A stretch of 64,000 bases of DNA from 54-19 sp038210655 (GCA_038210655.1 JBBQWM010000001.1:155931-219930), one strand, 5' to 3'. Counted from the stretch's first letter, positions 8,535-16,856 are shown. The notes: generated from the letters alone by a model not told the origin. Translations and numbers: made by a program.

Positions 8535-8563
8535 ACCCGGCGGCGTGGCCGGGTTTTGGTTTT
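8535..8563 (+). terminator. Rho-independent terminator after the GNAT gene
   Basis: A 7-bp stem ACCCGGC (8535-8541) / GCCGGGT (8548-8554) with a 6-base loop, followed by TTTTGGTTTT. It ends the peptidase-GNAT transcript 16 bases after the stop codon. Confidence 0.85.
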
Positions 8564-8805
8564 ATAATAAGTGGCATTAGAAAAGCCGGAGCTAAGAATA
8601 TAGGAATGATATAGGAAAGGAGTCCCTAATAAACCCTGCCATAGATACTATTTGCAAGGGTGGCCCGGTTGGTTTATACTTAAGCTGACGCGGTAACTGC
8701 TGGTGCAGCGCAAAAGGTAATACAGGAGGTGGCAAGTAGGCTTTGTAAAACCTGTACCCGGCGCTCGGTCTGTAGCAGTGTAAGTATAAAGTGACGAGGT
8801 AAACA
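8564..8805. other. Intergenic stretch with a 10-bp inverted repeat
   Basis: No gene was found. TTTATACTTA (8673-8682) and TAAGTATAAA (8781-8790) are perfect inverted copies bracketing about 98 bases that lead up to the next gene. This could be the ends of a small element or a leader structure. Nothing else is recognisable. Confidence 0.35.
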
Positions 8806-9924
8806 TTGTTTAAATCCTGGCGGCAACAGCTACTCGGTCTGGCCTTAACCCTCTTTTTTCTGGCCTTGATCCTCTTCAACCTCAAATTCGAGGAAGTCGG
8901 AACCGCTTTCAGCCAAGCTAACTATCTATATCTAATCCCAGCCATCACGATCACGATGCTGGCTTATTTTGTGCGAGCCTGGCGCTGGCAAATCATCCTA
9001 CGTCCAACCAAGCCGGTCTCATTTCAGACCTCGTATGGGGTAATGATGATCGGGTTTATGGCGAACAATTTGCTTCCGGCCCGGATCGGCGAGTTCGTGC
9101 GGGCCTACATTTTGGGAGCGCAGGAAAAGATCAGCAAAAGCCTGAGCCTGGCGACTATCGTACTGGAACGGGTCTGCGACGGTCTAACCTTGATCGCCTT
9201 TATGGGCGTGGCCCTGGTCGCCTTTCCTTCGCCACGCCAGGACGGTTGGACTCAATTTATCGAGATATTCTCGACTTCGGTCTTTGTAGGAGCGACCTTC
9301 TTCCTGGTCTTTTTGATCGTGCGCGAGAAATTAGCCTTGCGGTTGGTCAGCTTTTGTATGCGCCCCCTCCCCGACCGGCTTGAACACAAGGCCCATAATC
9401 TGCTGACTAGCTTTGTGCTGGGCTTGCATGTGCTGAAACGAGGCCGGAGCGTCTTAGGACTGGCCCTCACTTCCGCGCTGGTCTGGGCGATGGAAGGGTG
9501 CAGCTATTACCTGATGCTACGGGCTTTCAATCTGGACAGTCGCATGAACCCAATGCAACTAATCGGGGCCGGACTGCTCTTGTTGGTCTTTGTCAACCTG
9601 GGGACGATGGTTCCAAGCGCACCGGGCTACTTTGGGGTTTATCAGGCGGCAGCGACGGTTGCACTAGGGGCCTATGCCGTCAACCAATCGACTGCCTTCA
9701 GTCTGGCGCTCTTGACCAACACTTTCCAATACGTAACGGTGACAGCTATCGGTCTGTTCTTCCTGAGTCGTCGCCGCCTCTCCCTATCCGCATTGCGGGC
9801 TAACAAAAAGAGTGGCGATCAGGAGCAAGAGCAAGAAACCGAGTTGGCGGCTACCGAACTGGGTCTGGAACTGCCTACCAGCGACCACGATCAGCCGAAG
9901 ATTTATTCGGCGGCGGATAGCTAG
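8806..9924 (+). CDS. UPF0104 / lysylphosphatidylglycerol synthase-type flippase-like membrane protein
   Basis: 372 residues starting at TTG 8806 behind GACGAGGT. About eight membrane helices. Family signatures are YLIPAITITMLAYFVRAWRW, MMIGFMANNLLPARIGEFVRAYILG and LERVCDGLTLIAF, and later VPSAPGYFGVYQ. The family is the membrane half of MprF-like proteins, and stand-alone members are proposed to move lipids or lipid-linked sugars across the membrane. The charged C-terminal tail (EQEQETELAAT) is cytoplasmic and variable. A paralogue with the same motifs lies 288 bases downstream. No substrate can be assigned. Confidence 0.88.
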   Translation: MFKSWRQQLLGLALTLFFLALILFNLKFEEVGTAFSQANYLYLIPAITITMLAYFVRAWRWQIILRPTKPVSFQTSYGVMMIGFMANNLLPARIGEFVRAYILGAQEKISKSLSLATIVLERVCDGLTLIAFMGVALVAFPSPRQDGWTQFIEIFSTSVFVGATFFLVFLIVREKLALRLVSFCMRPLPDRLEHKAHNLLTSFVLGLHVLKRGRSVLGLALTSALVWAMEGCSYYLMLRAFNLDSRMNPMQLIGAGLLLLVFVNLGTMVPSAPGYFGVYQAAATVALGAYAVNQSTAFSLALLTNTFQYVTVTAIGLFFLSRRRLSLSALRANKKSGDQEQEQETELAATELGLELPTSDHDQPKIYSAADS

Positions 9925-10086
9925 AAATTAGAAATCAGATATTAGAAATTAGTTTTTAGGGCCAAACGGCTGAATTTAGAGTGTAGCGCATCGATTGAAC
10001 CAGCTGCAAATAGGTAGTTTTCAGATCACTTGACTACTAGCCAAACCCAAAGTTACATCCTGGCTAATATCTGATCTCTAATTTCT
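9923..10086. repeat. 164-bp inverted-repeat element with 23-bp ends
   Basis: The left arm 9923-9945 and right arm 10064-10086 are inverted copies that match at 22 of 23 positions. The arms are A+T-rich with a 7-base rhythm (TTAGAAA/TCAGATA). The element starts in the last codon of one UPF0104 gene and fills most of the gap to the next. There is no coding potential inside. It looks like a MITE-type element. Confidence 0.7.
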
Positions 10087-10212
10087 ATTAACCCAGTAAC
10101 TTTTCACGTGCTGCTCACGTCTTATATTCTAGTGAGATAAATAACAAAACTGCTAATTTAGAGAATCAAGCTGACCGCGCAGGCGGTCGGCTGATTGCTA
10201 GTAGAGGGAGAG

Positions 10213-11280
10213 ATGGGCCTGTTTAGTAAAAGTAAGTGGAAATTCTGGCTTGGGGTGATAATCGGCCTGTTTTTCCTGGCATTAGCCTTTTGGGGGCAGG
10301 ATTTTAAGGCTATCGGGCAATCCTTGAGCGAAGCCAACTATCTGTGGTTGATCCCGGCCCTGGTCGCCTATTTTATCGGAGTGGGAGTACGGGCGGTACG
10401 CTGGCAATATCTGCTCAGTCCAATCCAAAAAATCTCAGTCCAACGCCTCTTCCCGGTCGTCGTGATCGGCTATATGGCAAACAACGTGCTACCGGTACGG
10501 ATGGGCGAGATCGTGCGGGCCTATGTGCTGGGACGGCGGGAAGGCGTTCGCAAGACGGCGGGCCTGGCTACTATCGTGGTCGAACGCATCATGGACGGCA
10601 TCACGATGATTTTGTTTTTGTCGGTCTTTTCGCTTTTTGTAAAGATCGGGACAAGCATCGAGGGGCTTGAGAAGATTGCCGCCGGGGTCTTTTTGGTGGT
10701 AATCGCGCTCTTTTTTGTGGTAGCCCACAGCCGCGAATGGATGAAAAAGCTGGAAGGGTTTGGCCTGAAGTTTGTTCCGGCCAAGTTACGACCGCGTGTC
10801 GCTGGAATTGCCGACTCATTTATCGACGGGTTGCAAATATTACGGCAATGGCGCGATCTGTTGATGGTCTTTGTGCTTTCGGTGCTGGCCTGGGGGTTTG
10901 AGGCCGGAATGTACTGGATGGTGGCGTTGGCCTTCAACAATCTGAACCTCAGCCTTGCGGCAGTCTTTATGACCCTGGCGGTCGCAAACCTGGCAACCTT
11001 GATCCCTTCTACGCCGGGTTATGTTGGCCCCTTCGATGCTGCCGCCAAGTTGGTGCTGGTGCAAATCTTTGCTATTAGCCAGAACCTGGCTTCCAGCTAT
11101 GTCATTTTGCTGCACGCAGCGCTGTATCTGCCCGTAACGTTGCTCGGCCTTTATTACTGGTTGCGCGAACATTTCTCTTTCAAAGAAGCCGACCAATTGC
11201 GCGAAACTACTATCGCCGAAAAAGAAACCTCCAAGCACCGTCAGGAACTCGCTTCCGTCCGTCTCCACGCAGAAGACTGA
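10213..11280 (+). CDS. UPF0104 / lysylphosphatidylglycerol synthase-type flippase-like membrane protein (paralogue)
   Basis: 355 residues from ATG 10213, which follows AGAGGGAG; the upstream TTG extension (10195) is unlikely. It has the same layout and motifs as the gene at 8806: YLWLIPALVAYFIGVGVRAVRWQYLL, VIGYMANNVLPVRMGEIVRAYVLG, VERIMDGITMILF and LIPSTPGYVGPFDAA. The two probably arose by tandem duplication and have diverged considerably. The charged C-terminal tail is cytoplasmic. The role is unknown beyond the proposed lipid or glycolipid transport function of the family. Confidence 0.88.
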   Translation: MGLFSKSKWKFWLGVIIGLFFLALAFWGQDFKAIGQSLSEANYLWLIPALVAYFIGVGVRAVRWQYLLSPIQKISVQRLFPVVVIGYMANNVLPVRMGEIVRAYVLGRREGVRKTAGLATIVVERIMDGITMILFLSVFSLFVKIGTSIEGLEKIAAGVFLVVIALFFVVAHSREWMKKLEGFGLKFVPAKLRPRVAGIADSFIDGLQILRQWRDLLMVFVLSVLAWGFEAGMYWMVALAFNNLNLSLAAVFMTLAVANLATLIPSTPGYVGPFDAAAKLVLVQIFAISQNLASSYVILLHAALYLPVTLLGLYYWLREHFSFKEADQLRETTIAEKETSKHRQELASVRLHAED

Positions 11281-11284
11281 GGGG

Positions 11285-11411
11285 GAATGCAGAAGTCAGA
11301 ATGCAGAATGCAGAATATAACAGGCACAACTTAGAGTGCAGTATAGCTATTTCGGGACATTTTTGTCCCCTGAATTTTAATTCTGCATTCTGCATTCTAA
11401 CTTCTGCATTC
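11285..11411. repeat. 127-bp inverted-repeat element with 32-bp heptanucleotide arms
   Basis: The left arm 11285-11316 and right arm 11380-11411 are inverted copies matching at 31 of 32 positions. Each arm is made of tandem heptamers (AATGCAG and variants). The element fills the gap between the convergent UPF0104 gene and the small membrane protein gene, touching both ends. It could also act as a bidirectional hairpin terminator. Confidence 0.75.
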
Positions 11412-11612
11412 CTAATACCGGTTGTTGCTTCGGCTGAGGAACTTGATGAGTAACCAGATGCCAATCCCGATAGCGGCCAGGGTTATAATCGTAACCACAA
11501 TCGAGACAATCGTTTTGGCGACTGCTATCAGTACTACAATGCCGATTAAAAGCAGAATGCCCTTGACCAGCAAAGAACCCATGCCGGTTCTACCACTACC
11601 ATAATTTTGCAT
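11412..11612 (-). CDS. Small hydrophobic membrane protein
   Basis: 66 residues: a short glycine-rich start (MQNYGSGRTGMGS), two long hydrophobic segments (about 14-33 and 35-56) with a small polar break, and a basic end (KFLSRSNNRY). This composition is far from random and fits a two-helix membrane peptide. No family is recognised. A GGGG sits a little far upstream of ATG 11612. Its stop codon abuts the heptanucleotide repeat element. Confidence 0.6.
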   Translation of the reverse strand: MQNYGSGRTGMGSLLVKGILLLIGIVVLIAVAKTIVSIVVTIITLAAIGIGIWLLIKFLSRSNNRY

Positions 11613-11825
11613 AAATATTTTTATCCCCTTATTTCGCGACCAATTTAGCTGACCTTAAAGCGACTTATACCGCCGCGCCCCATTGCTTTATTTTTATAAA
11701 GTCTCTAAAGGTGAGAAAACCATTCCCTTAGTTGGACTGCCTATTCTACGCAAGACCGACCTGCTTTGTTTCGGATTTGCCGATTTCGGAAGCGCATTTC
11801 TAGCTAAGGCAAATCACAATTAAAT
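11613..11825. other. Intergenic region between divergent small membrane protein and pyrophosphatase genes
   Basis: No coding sequence is apparent. It is A+T-rich and must hold the promoter of the leftward gene, which could not be pinned down. The pyrophosphatase promoter begins at 11826. Confidence 0.4.
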
Positions 11826-11854
11826 TTGCAGATTGCCGCTTCATGAAGTATAAA
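11826..11854 (+). promoter_or_regulatory. Sigma70-type promoter of the pyrophosphatase gene
   Basis: TTGCAG (11826-11831) and TATAAA (11849-11854) are separated by exactly 17 bases, about 70 bases before ATG 11925. This is the best promoter match in the gap. Confidence 0.65.
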
Positions 11855-11924
11855 TACAGGGTAATAAATAGCAATAGATGGTCAGGTAGATGTCGTTAAC
11901 TCTAAAAAGTGTGGGAGGAAGCAG

Positions 11925-12527
11925 ATGGCGGTTAAACGCACCAGCATCGAAGTTTTTGTAGAAATTCCACGCGGTTCGCGCAACAAATATGAATATGACA
12001 AAGAACGCGGTATTTTCAAACTCGACCGCGTACTCTATAGCTCAGTGCATTATCCTAGTGATTACGGCTTTATTGCTGAAACCCTCAGTCTGGATGGCGA
12101 CCCGTTGGACGCGCTGGTAATTATGGACTTACCGACCTTTCCGGGCTGCGTGATTGATTCGCGGCCTATCGGCATTCTGGATATGAGCGATGAGCAGGGC
12201 CACGATGAGAAAATTTTGACCGTCCCGACCCACGACCCCCGCTATCGCCATATTACCAAACTGGAACATCTCGGCCCCCATTGGCTACGCGAGATCGAAA
12301 ATTTCTTCGCTACTTATAAAGCGCTCGAAGACAAATGGACTGAGCTAGTCGGTTGGAAAGATGAAGTTGAAGCCTGGGTGGTGATCGAAGAAGCCGAACA
12401 ACGCTGGCAAAACTATCTTGAAATGAAAAAAAACGCCCCCAAACCGCCACCGCCGCCCACTCGTGAAACTTTCCAGGTCGAACCAACCGACTCGGTAGTA
12501 CTTGAAGCTACCGGCGAGAAAAAATAA
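11925..12527 (+). CDS. ppa: Inorganic pyrophosphatase (family I)
   Basis: 200 residues. Family I soluble pyrophosphatase motifs are EIPRGSRNKYEYD, VHYPSDYGFI and the metal-binding signature DGDPLDALVI with D57, D59 and D62. It hydrolyses pyrophosphate to two phosphates and drives biosynthesis in the cytoplasm; it needs magnesium. The last 30 residues (PKPPPPPTRETFQVEPTDS) are a proline-rich extension beyond the usual bacterial end. ATG 11925 follows GGGAGGAAG. The HEAT-repeat gene begins one base after its stop, so the two are probably co-transcribed. Confidence 0.96.
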   Translation: MAVKRTSIEVFVEIPRGSRNKYEYDKERGIFKLDRVLYSSVHYPSDYGFIAETLSLDGDPLDALVIMDLPTFPGCVIDSRPIGILDMSDEQGHDEKILTVPTHDPRYRHITKLEHLGPHWLREIENFFATYKALEDKWTELVGWKDEVEAWVVIEEAEQRWQNYLEMKKNAPKPPPPPTRETFQVEPTDSVVLEATGEKK

Positions 12528-12528
12528 A

Positions 12529-13221
12529 ATGACTGTTATGGATAGCCAATCTGAACCTCAACCTCAATTGGATACTCTACTCGCCGCGCTCCAGGCCAGC
12601 GAGGGCGAGGTACGCTCTAATGCAGCGATCAGTCTGGGGGTGTTGGGCGATAATCGGGCGGTCGAGCCACTCATACAGGCTCTAAAGGATGTGGACCCCT
12701 CGGTACGCTCTTACGCTGCCGATGCGCTGGGCCGGATCGGAGATAAAAGGGCAGTCGGGCCATTGGTCGAAACCTTACAGGACGAGGTGGAGTGGGTGCG
12801 GGTACAGGCGGCCCAGGCCCTCGGCGGGTTGAGCGATAGCCGGGCGGTCGAACCGTTGGTACAGGCGGTCTTAAAGGATCAGGCCATGCCGGTCTCGTTC
12901 AGTGCCGCCAACGCCCTCGGCTGGCTAGGCGACCCGCAGGCTATCGAACCACTGGCCCAGGGTTTGCGCTCTGATATGGGCCGGGTGCGCTATATGGCAG
13001 TTGAGGCCCTGAGCAAGCTTGGGGGCGCGGGTGTAATCGAACCCTTGATCCAGGCTCTTACCGACCAGGACTATTCCGTCCGCCGGAGTGTCGCGCAATC
13101 ATTGGGCAGTCTGGGCGACCGCCGCGCCCTCCCAGCCTTGCGACAGGCCCACGAGAACGACCCGGACGAGTGGGTTAAAGAAGCGATCAGCCAGGCCATC
13201 ACTCGCCTGGAATCCAGCTAA
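12529..13221 (+). CDS. HEAT-repeat (PBS lyase-type) protein
   Basis: 230 residues from ATG 12529; ATG 12538 is also possible. It consists almost wholly of about seven 31-residue HEAT-like units of the form RAVEPLIQALKDxDxxVRxxAAxALGxxGD. Such proteins are scaffolds for protein contacts, and related lyases act on phycobilin linkages, for which nothing else here speaks. It follows the pyrophosphatase gene after one base. The partner is unknown. Confidence 0.9.
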   Translation: MTVMDSQSEPQPQLDTLLAALQASEGEVRSNAAISLGVLGDNRAVEPLIQALKDVDPSVRSYAADALGRIGDKRAVGPLVETLQDEVEWVRVQAAQALGGLSDSRAVEPLVQAVLKDQAMPVSFSAANALGWLGDPQAIEPLAQGLRSDMGRVRYMAVEALSKLGGAGVIEPLIQALTDQDYSVRRSVAQSLGSLGDRRALPALRQAHENDPDEWVKEAISQAITRLESS

Positions 13222-13223
13222 GC

Positions 13224-13757
13224 TTATTTTAAATCGCCTGCAATCATAATCGCGACGGTATCGCCAGAACGATAGTTAGCAGACTTAATAGCGCGGGTCA
13301 GGTCGTTATCGAGGGCTAATAACTGGTCTGCCGAAGCGATACCCAGGATGATTTTGCTACCACTGCGGTTAAACCCAAGCATCGTAAATTCAGCCTTGCC
13401 CGCATCTTTAGGGCGGGCCGGAGCCGCTAATTCTTTCCAATTACGTTTGGTTACAAAAGCGTTGCGCCAATAGACAGCGGCATCCGCCGGACTATCGCGC
13501 AGAACATAAACCGCTACGTCAAGCGTCTTATAATTCTTAGTGTCTTCCGGGAATTGATCTTTAATAGCGTTCTGGTTGGCAAAACTGAGCGGGAAGCGAA
13601 CTGCCCCACTTGGAGCCGGTAAATCTTCTTTTATGCCGTAGAACAAAGCACCGTACCCGCAAAACATCGTACCAAGTACCAGGACAATCGGCAAAATAAT
13701 CCGGCGCAACCTCGGTTTTGGTTCCACTGCGCTCCCCGCGCTTGCTCCAACTGACAA
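13224..13757 (-). CDS. Membrane-anchored protein of unknown function
   Basis: 177 residues from TTG 13757. That start is preferred over TTG 13772 because GGAGGT lies six bases before it. A basic stretch (KPRLRRI) and one membrane helix (about 25-45) precede about 130 residues outside. The outside domain has no recognised family; conserved-looking parts are TLDVAVYVLRDSPADAAVYWRNAF and AEFTMLGFNRSGSKIILGI. It is convergent with the HEAT-repeat gene, with only two bases between stop codons. Confidence 0.7.
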   Translation of the reverse strand: MSVGASAGSAVEPKPRLRRIILPIVLVLGTMFCGYGALFYGIKEDLPAPSGAVRFPLSFANQNAIKDQFPEDTKNYKTLDVAVYVLRDSPADAAVYWRNAFVTKRNWKELAAPARPKDAGKAEFTMLGFNRSGSKIILGIASADQLLALDNDLTRAIKSANYRSGDTVAIMIAGDLK

Positions 13758-13817
13758 TTCCCTACCTCCCAACTACAAGTTATACTTTATTCGTGGCTAC
13801 TCGCCTCTATCTAATTT

Positions 13818-13876
13818 AGGTATCAGGTATCAGGTTTCAGGTAAAAACGAGCTTGGTTGATACCTGATAGCTACCA
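13818..13876. repeat. Short heptanucleotide repeat (GTATCAG type) with inverted copy
   Basis: AGGTATCAGGTATCAGG is a tandem of GGTATCA-like heptamers. An inverted copy, GATACCTGATAGCTACC, follows about 15 bases later. It has the same construction as the other heptamer-armed elements but with a different heptamer. Confidence 0.55.
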
Positions 13877-13998
13877 ATTTAGGTTCTCAAACTCAGGTCA
13901 ATAGCATTAAACGCCCTAATTATACTCCAAAAGAAGTCTAAAATGCGACGCTCCGAAGGTTAGTTTGCAGTCTTTTTCACAAACAAAGCTGGTAAGTT

Positions 13999-14101
13999 AT
14001 AGCAAGTTGCAGCAATATTGGCCCTTGTAGGAGCGAGCTTCTGCTCGCGATTGACGCGACGGCTGGGGGTTCAATCGCGAGCAGAAGCTCGCTCCTACAG
14101 A
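13999..14101. repeat. Dispersed inverted-repeat element, copy 1
   Basis: The core 14029-14101 begins TGTAGGAGCGAGCTTCTGCT and ends with the inverted sequence, with a loop near ACGCGACGGCTGGGGG. A partial outer end (TTATAGCAAGTTGCAG, 13999-14014) precedes it; the right outer end is lost. It has no coding potential, and six other full cores lie in this window. Confidence 0.85.
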
Positions 14102-14123
14102 GTAAGTATTTAGTTTTGTCATT

Positions 14124-14223
14124 CTGAGTAGACAGTCCAGTAAGTCTTGTCCCAATTGGTTAGCCATTTTAAGGTCAATTGATCGAGAAATAACTGACAA
14201 GACTTACTGGACTGTCTACTGAG
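14124..14223. repeat. 100-bp inverted-repeat element with 28-bp ends
   Basis: Arms 14124-14151 and 14196-14223 are inverted copies matching at 27 of 28 positions around 44 bases. It lies directly after copy 1 of the dispersed repeat. CTGAGTAG at its edge recurs at 14276 and 53294. It looks like a MITE or a large hairpin. Confidence 0.65.
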
Positions 14224-14330
14224 CCGCATGACAAGGGTGGCTGACTTACGTGTTATTGTAAGCATGGTCAGAGGGCTGAGTAGTTACTATCAATCTGCTA
14301 TAAGCTGGTTAAAAGCTACACAGAGCTATA

Positions 14331-14373
14331 AAAAGAAAAAGGCGGGGCCACCCTTTTCAAGAGCGCCCCCGCC
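14331..14373 (-). terminator. Rho-independent terminator of the cell-wall hydrolase gene
   Basis: On the minus strand GGCGGGGGCGCTC pairs with a GGTGGCCCCGCC segment (14341-14373), followed by TTTTTCTTTT (14331-14340). It lies 20 bases after the hydrolase stop codon. Confidence 0.85.
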
Positions 14374-14393
14374 TCGCCTGAGTCTAAAATCTG

Positions 14394-16127
14394 CTAGACG
14401 TTGACCGAACCGAAATATACCCAACCGCCGCCATCGGCATCGTCGATCAAATACCAGCGTGCGCCAAGCCCAGCGTCCGCGCCGCTATCGGTATAGGCGC
14501 TAAACCGCAAGGCCGTTCCCTGGTTCAAGCTGCGGATCGTATTAGCCGTTAGCTGGGGTCTATCGCGTACAAGCGTGCCGTCGTTGATGACCGTTCCGGC
14601 TCCCAGCCAGGCCGCTACCCCGTCCACCCCTTGCGCCCAGGTCGGATTAAACCCGCCAGGCGTGGGCGCTTCCGAAGCCGACGGAACATCAACCGCCGGT
14701 AGTATCTGGATCGTGCTTGGCTGGAAGAGTTCCGAGGTTGGCTGCGTAGCAGTTGGTTCGGGCTGGGCCGGAGTGTCAACTGGCGGCGTGGCAGTCGGTT
14801 CGGACTGCACCGGAATATCAAGCGGCGGCAGTATTTGGATCGGAGTGGGAGTCGGAGTCTGGGGTGCTGCCGGGGCAGGGGCGTTCATTGCCTGTACCGG
14901 GGCCGCCGCCGGTATGTTTTGTTGGGCGACGGCGGCCCGAATTTTATCCAGCAAGACCCCACCGTCCTCGCGGTCGCCTTCAAGGTCTTTGTGCGGGACG
15001 ATTTGTTGGGGCGTTAGATTATAGCGACGGGCAATATCGACGCACAAGGCCAGCATCGCGCGGGTCTGGTTGGGGCCGACGTTTTCGTTTACCGCCCCCC
15101 AGCGCTCGATCCCGATGCTGATATAATTCATAATACCCACATCGTTGTAACGCCCTTTGTAAAGCGTACCATCGGGAGCAGTCCAGGACGAAGGGAAATT
15201 AGCCGAACCCCCGGCATGATAGGCGACCCCATTCTCCGGGCAGAGCAGATATATTTTCGCACCGAGCGACTCCGGCCCAACCAAATAGTGAACTGAAATA
15301 CCGCCTCCACCCTGGAACCAGCCAATCGTAGAATTCTCGCGACCCTGGAAATCCAGTTGTATATCGTTGCGGTCGGGCGCGTTATCGCTACCAACCGTGT
15401 CGTGCAACACCAAAACCTTCACATCGTAAGGAGCGCGACTGCCAGTATAGACCGAGTCTGGCGTGCGGCTGGTCAGATCGATAATATTGGGCGCACCAAC
15501 CGGGGCCGGGTTAGAAGCGGGAGCCGAGACCGACATCGCCGAAACTTTGGCAGGAGCCTCGCTTGACACCTGAATAGCCTTAGCTGTATTAAGCACGCTT
15601 TCGATAGATTGACCATAATTGTCGCCGGGGACGGCCCATTTGCCATTCAAATCGGTCATTACCTGGGCGCGGGGCCAACCTTTGGAAGCGAAAGCGCCCC
15701 GTGCGGCGGAATAGCGCGGGTCAAGTTGGCTGGCATTGTTGCGCTCGTCCGCGAAACAATAGGCCGACATGTGACCGTAGTGGGCCTGTACCGCCGCCCG
15801 CCAATCGACAAAAGCATAACCAGCATACCACTGGTTATCCTCCGGCTTAAAGGCCCAGGCGACGCTATTCGGATTAGCGGCCTGATGAGCGCCGGTCACG
15901 CCGATCCCGGCCATATTACGACGGGGTGGTTGGCTCCACCAACTTTTCAAAAAATCGGTCTCATGGAACATCTGGCAGACCAACACGTCCGCCCGAATAC
16001 CCCATTGTGGCTCTAGCTCGTAGTAGAGGTCGATAACCTCCAACGGCGGGCTAGGATTGCGCTGGGTTAAAAGCTGCTTCATTTGGTCTTTATTAACGGC
16101 AGAAGTGCCGAGGATAGGTAAAGTCAT
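14394..16127 (-). CDS. Modular cell-wall hydrolase: glucosaminidase-like, N-acetylmuramoyl-L-alanine amidase, SH3-like
   Basis: 577 residues from ATG 16127, placed behind AGGAGCGACCC. Domain order: a glucosaminidase/lysozyme-like domain (about 1-190, with VLVCQMFHETDFLKSWWS and NMAGIGVTG); an amidase_2 domain (about 210-400) with VLVLHDTVGS, HYLVG, AYHAGG, ISIGIERWG and VPHKDLEGDRED; a long Pro/Thr-rich linker with repeated IQILPP.D.P; and a C-terminal SH3-like domain (about 500-577) with NDGTLVRDRP and WYLIDDADGGGWVYFG. It would cleave both glycan and amide bonds of peptidoglycan. No signal peptide is visible at any plausible start, so export must be non-classical or follow lysis. Confidence 0.88.
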   Translation of the reverse strand: MTLPILGTSAVNKDQMKQLLTQRNPSPPLEVIDLYYELEPQWGIRADVLVCQMFHETDFLKSWWSQPPRRNMAGIGVTGAHQAANPNSVAWAFKPEDNQWYAGYAFVDWRAAVQAHYGHMSAYCFADERNNASQLDPRYSAARGAFASKGWPRAQVMTDLNGKWAVPGDNYGQSIESVLNTAKAIQVSSEAPAKVSAMSVSAPASNPAPVGAPNIIDLTSRTPDSVYTGSRAPYDVKVLVLHDTVGSDNAPDRNDIQLDFQGRENSTIGWFQGGGGISVHYLVGPESLGAKIYLLCPENGVAYHAGGSANFPSSWTAPDGTLYKGRYNDVGIMNYISIGIERWGAVNENVGPNQTRAMLALCVDIARRYNLTPQQIVPHKDLEGDREDGGVLLDKIRAAVAQQNIPAAAPVQAMNAPAPAAPQTPTPTPIQILPPLDIPVQSEPTATPPVDTPAQPEPTATQPTSELFQPSTIQILPAVDVPSASEAPTPGGFNPTWAQGVDGVAAWLGAGTVINDGTLVRDRPQLTANTIRSLNQGTALRFSAYTDSGADAGLGARWYLIDDADGGGWVYFGSVNV

Positions 16128-16144
16128 GGGTCGCTCCTGTGAGA

Positions 16145-16289
16145 ATTTACGATTTGCCATTTACGATTATAAACAGTTAAACCTTACAAAATTCTCTACA
16201 AATGAAACCAGGGTTTTTGCAACTGCTCAGACCTGAAACATCTTGTAATGGTAGACTCTGCGGTTAAACTCAATCGTAAATCGTAAATC
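16145..16289. repeat. Inverted-repeat element with heptamer arms (ATTTACG type)
   Basis: The left arm 16145-16168 holds three heptamers (ATTTACG, ATTTGCC, ATTTACG). The right arm 16272-16289 holds the inverted form with about two. The unequal counts suggest the heptamers expand or contract. The element lies between the hydrolase start and the end of the Cys-rich gene. Confidence 0.65.
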
Positions 16290-16300
16290 ACCTGGGGTAG

Positions 16301-16540
16301 TTAATATTCGTTACAAATTGTGCCGCACACACCACAAATCACAATACCCCAGCTTTGCCCATAGCGGGTAAGCTTGTAATGGTATTGGTCGCTTATACCG
16401 GTGCAAAGCCTACAACGCTGGTTGCTCTCGACACCATCTTCGCTTTCGATTTCGGGTAGCCCTTCTGGTAACAACCCGCACATACATTCGACCCCCTGGC
16501 GCACAGATTTAGCGCAAGGCTCGATTCCATTGCGTGACAT
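16301..16540 (-). CDS. Small cysteine-rich protein, probably zinc-binding
   Basis: 79 residues with nine cysteines, several in pairs: CMC, CRLC and CGVCGTIC near the C-terminus. The CxxC pairs fit one or two zinc knuckles. No family is recognised and there is no membrane segment. ATG 16540 has only a weak ribosome-binding site. It is kept because the spacing of the cysteines is not expected by chance, but it remains unproven. It would be transcribed toward the hydrolase gene. Confidence 0.45.
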   Translation of the reverse strand: MSRNGIEPCAKSVRQGVECMCGLLPEGLPEIESEDGVESNQRCRLCTGISDQYHYKLTRYGQSWGIVICGVCGTICNEY

Positions 16541-16827
16541 GTTTTGCTCGTTTTAGAGTGCTAAAAGATTATTTGAATTGCCCTTATCTATAATAAGCCT
16601 CGAAACCAGATTTGTAAATGATTTTAGCTGTGCTATTGCCAAATTAAAGCTTGTTTCAAAGAATTGGGCCGGGGTTGAAACATCTTAGAGCTATCTACGT
16701 ATCTAATAAGGCAAGAAATTTGCGGGGTTAAACAGTTCGTAGTCGCCCAAAAGCGGCCCAACCAAGCGAAACCAACCGGGGGTAACAGTACTTTGTGGTC
16801 GAATTTCAACGAGTGTGCAATTTGCTG
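16541..16827. other. Intergenic region upstream of the phospho-signalling operon
   Basis: A 69-codon frame on the minus strand here has no start site or composition to support it. No repeats were noticed. The downstream end leads into a strong promoter. Confidence 0.4.
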
Positions 16828-16856
16828 TTGAGTCCGAGCCAAATTACCCGTATAAT
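16828..16856 (+). promoter_or_regulatory. Sigma70-type promoter of the phospho-signalling operon
   Basis: TTGAGT (16828-16833), a 17-base spacer and a perfect TATAAT (16851-16856) lie 80 bases before ATG 16936. Transcription would begin near 16863 and could cover five genes to 24379. Confidence 0.75.

Noticed and set aside
14575..15024. Long plus-strand frames opposite the cell-wall hydrolase
   Set aside because: Low-complexity shadows of the Pro/Thr-rich linker on the other strand.
16633..16842. 69-codon minus-strand open frame
   Set aside because: No ribosome-binding site, no recognisable pattern, and it overlaps the promoter of the PP2C operon.
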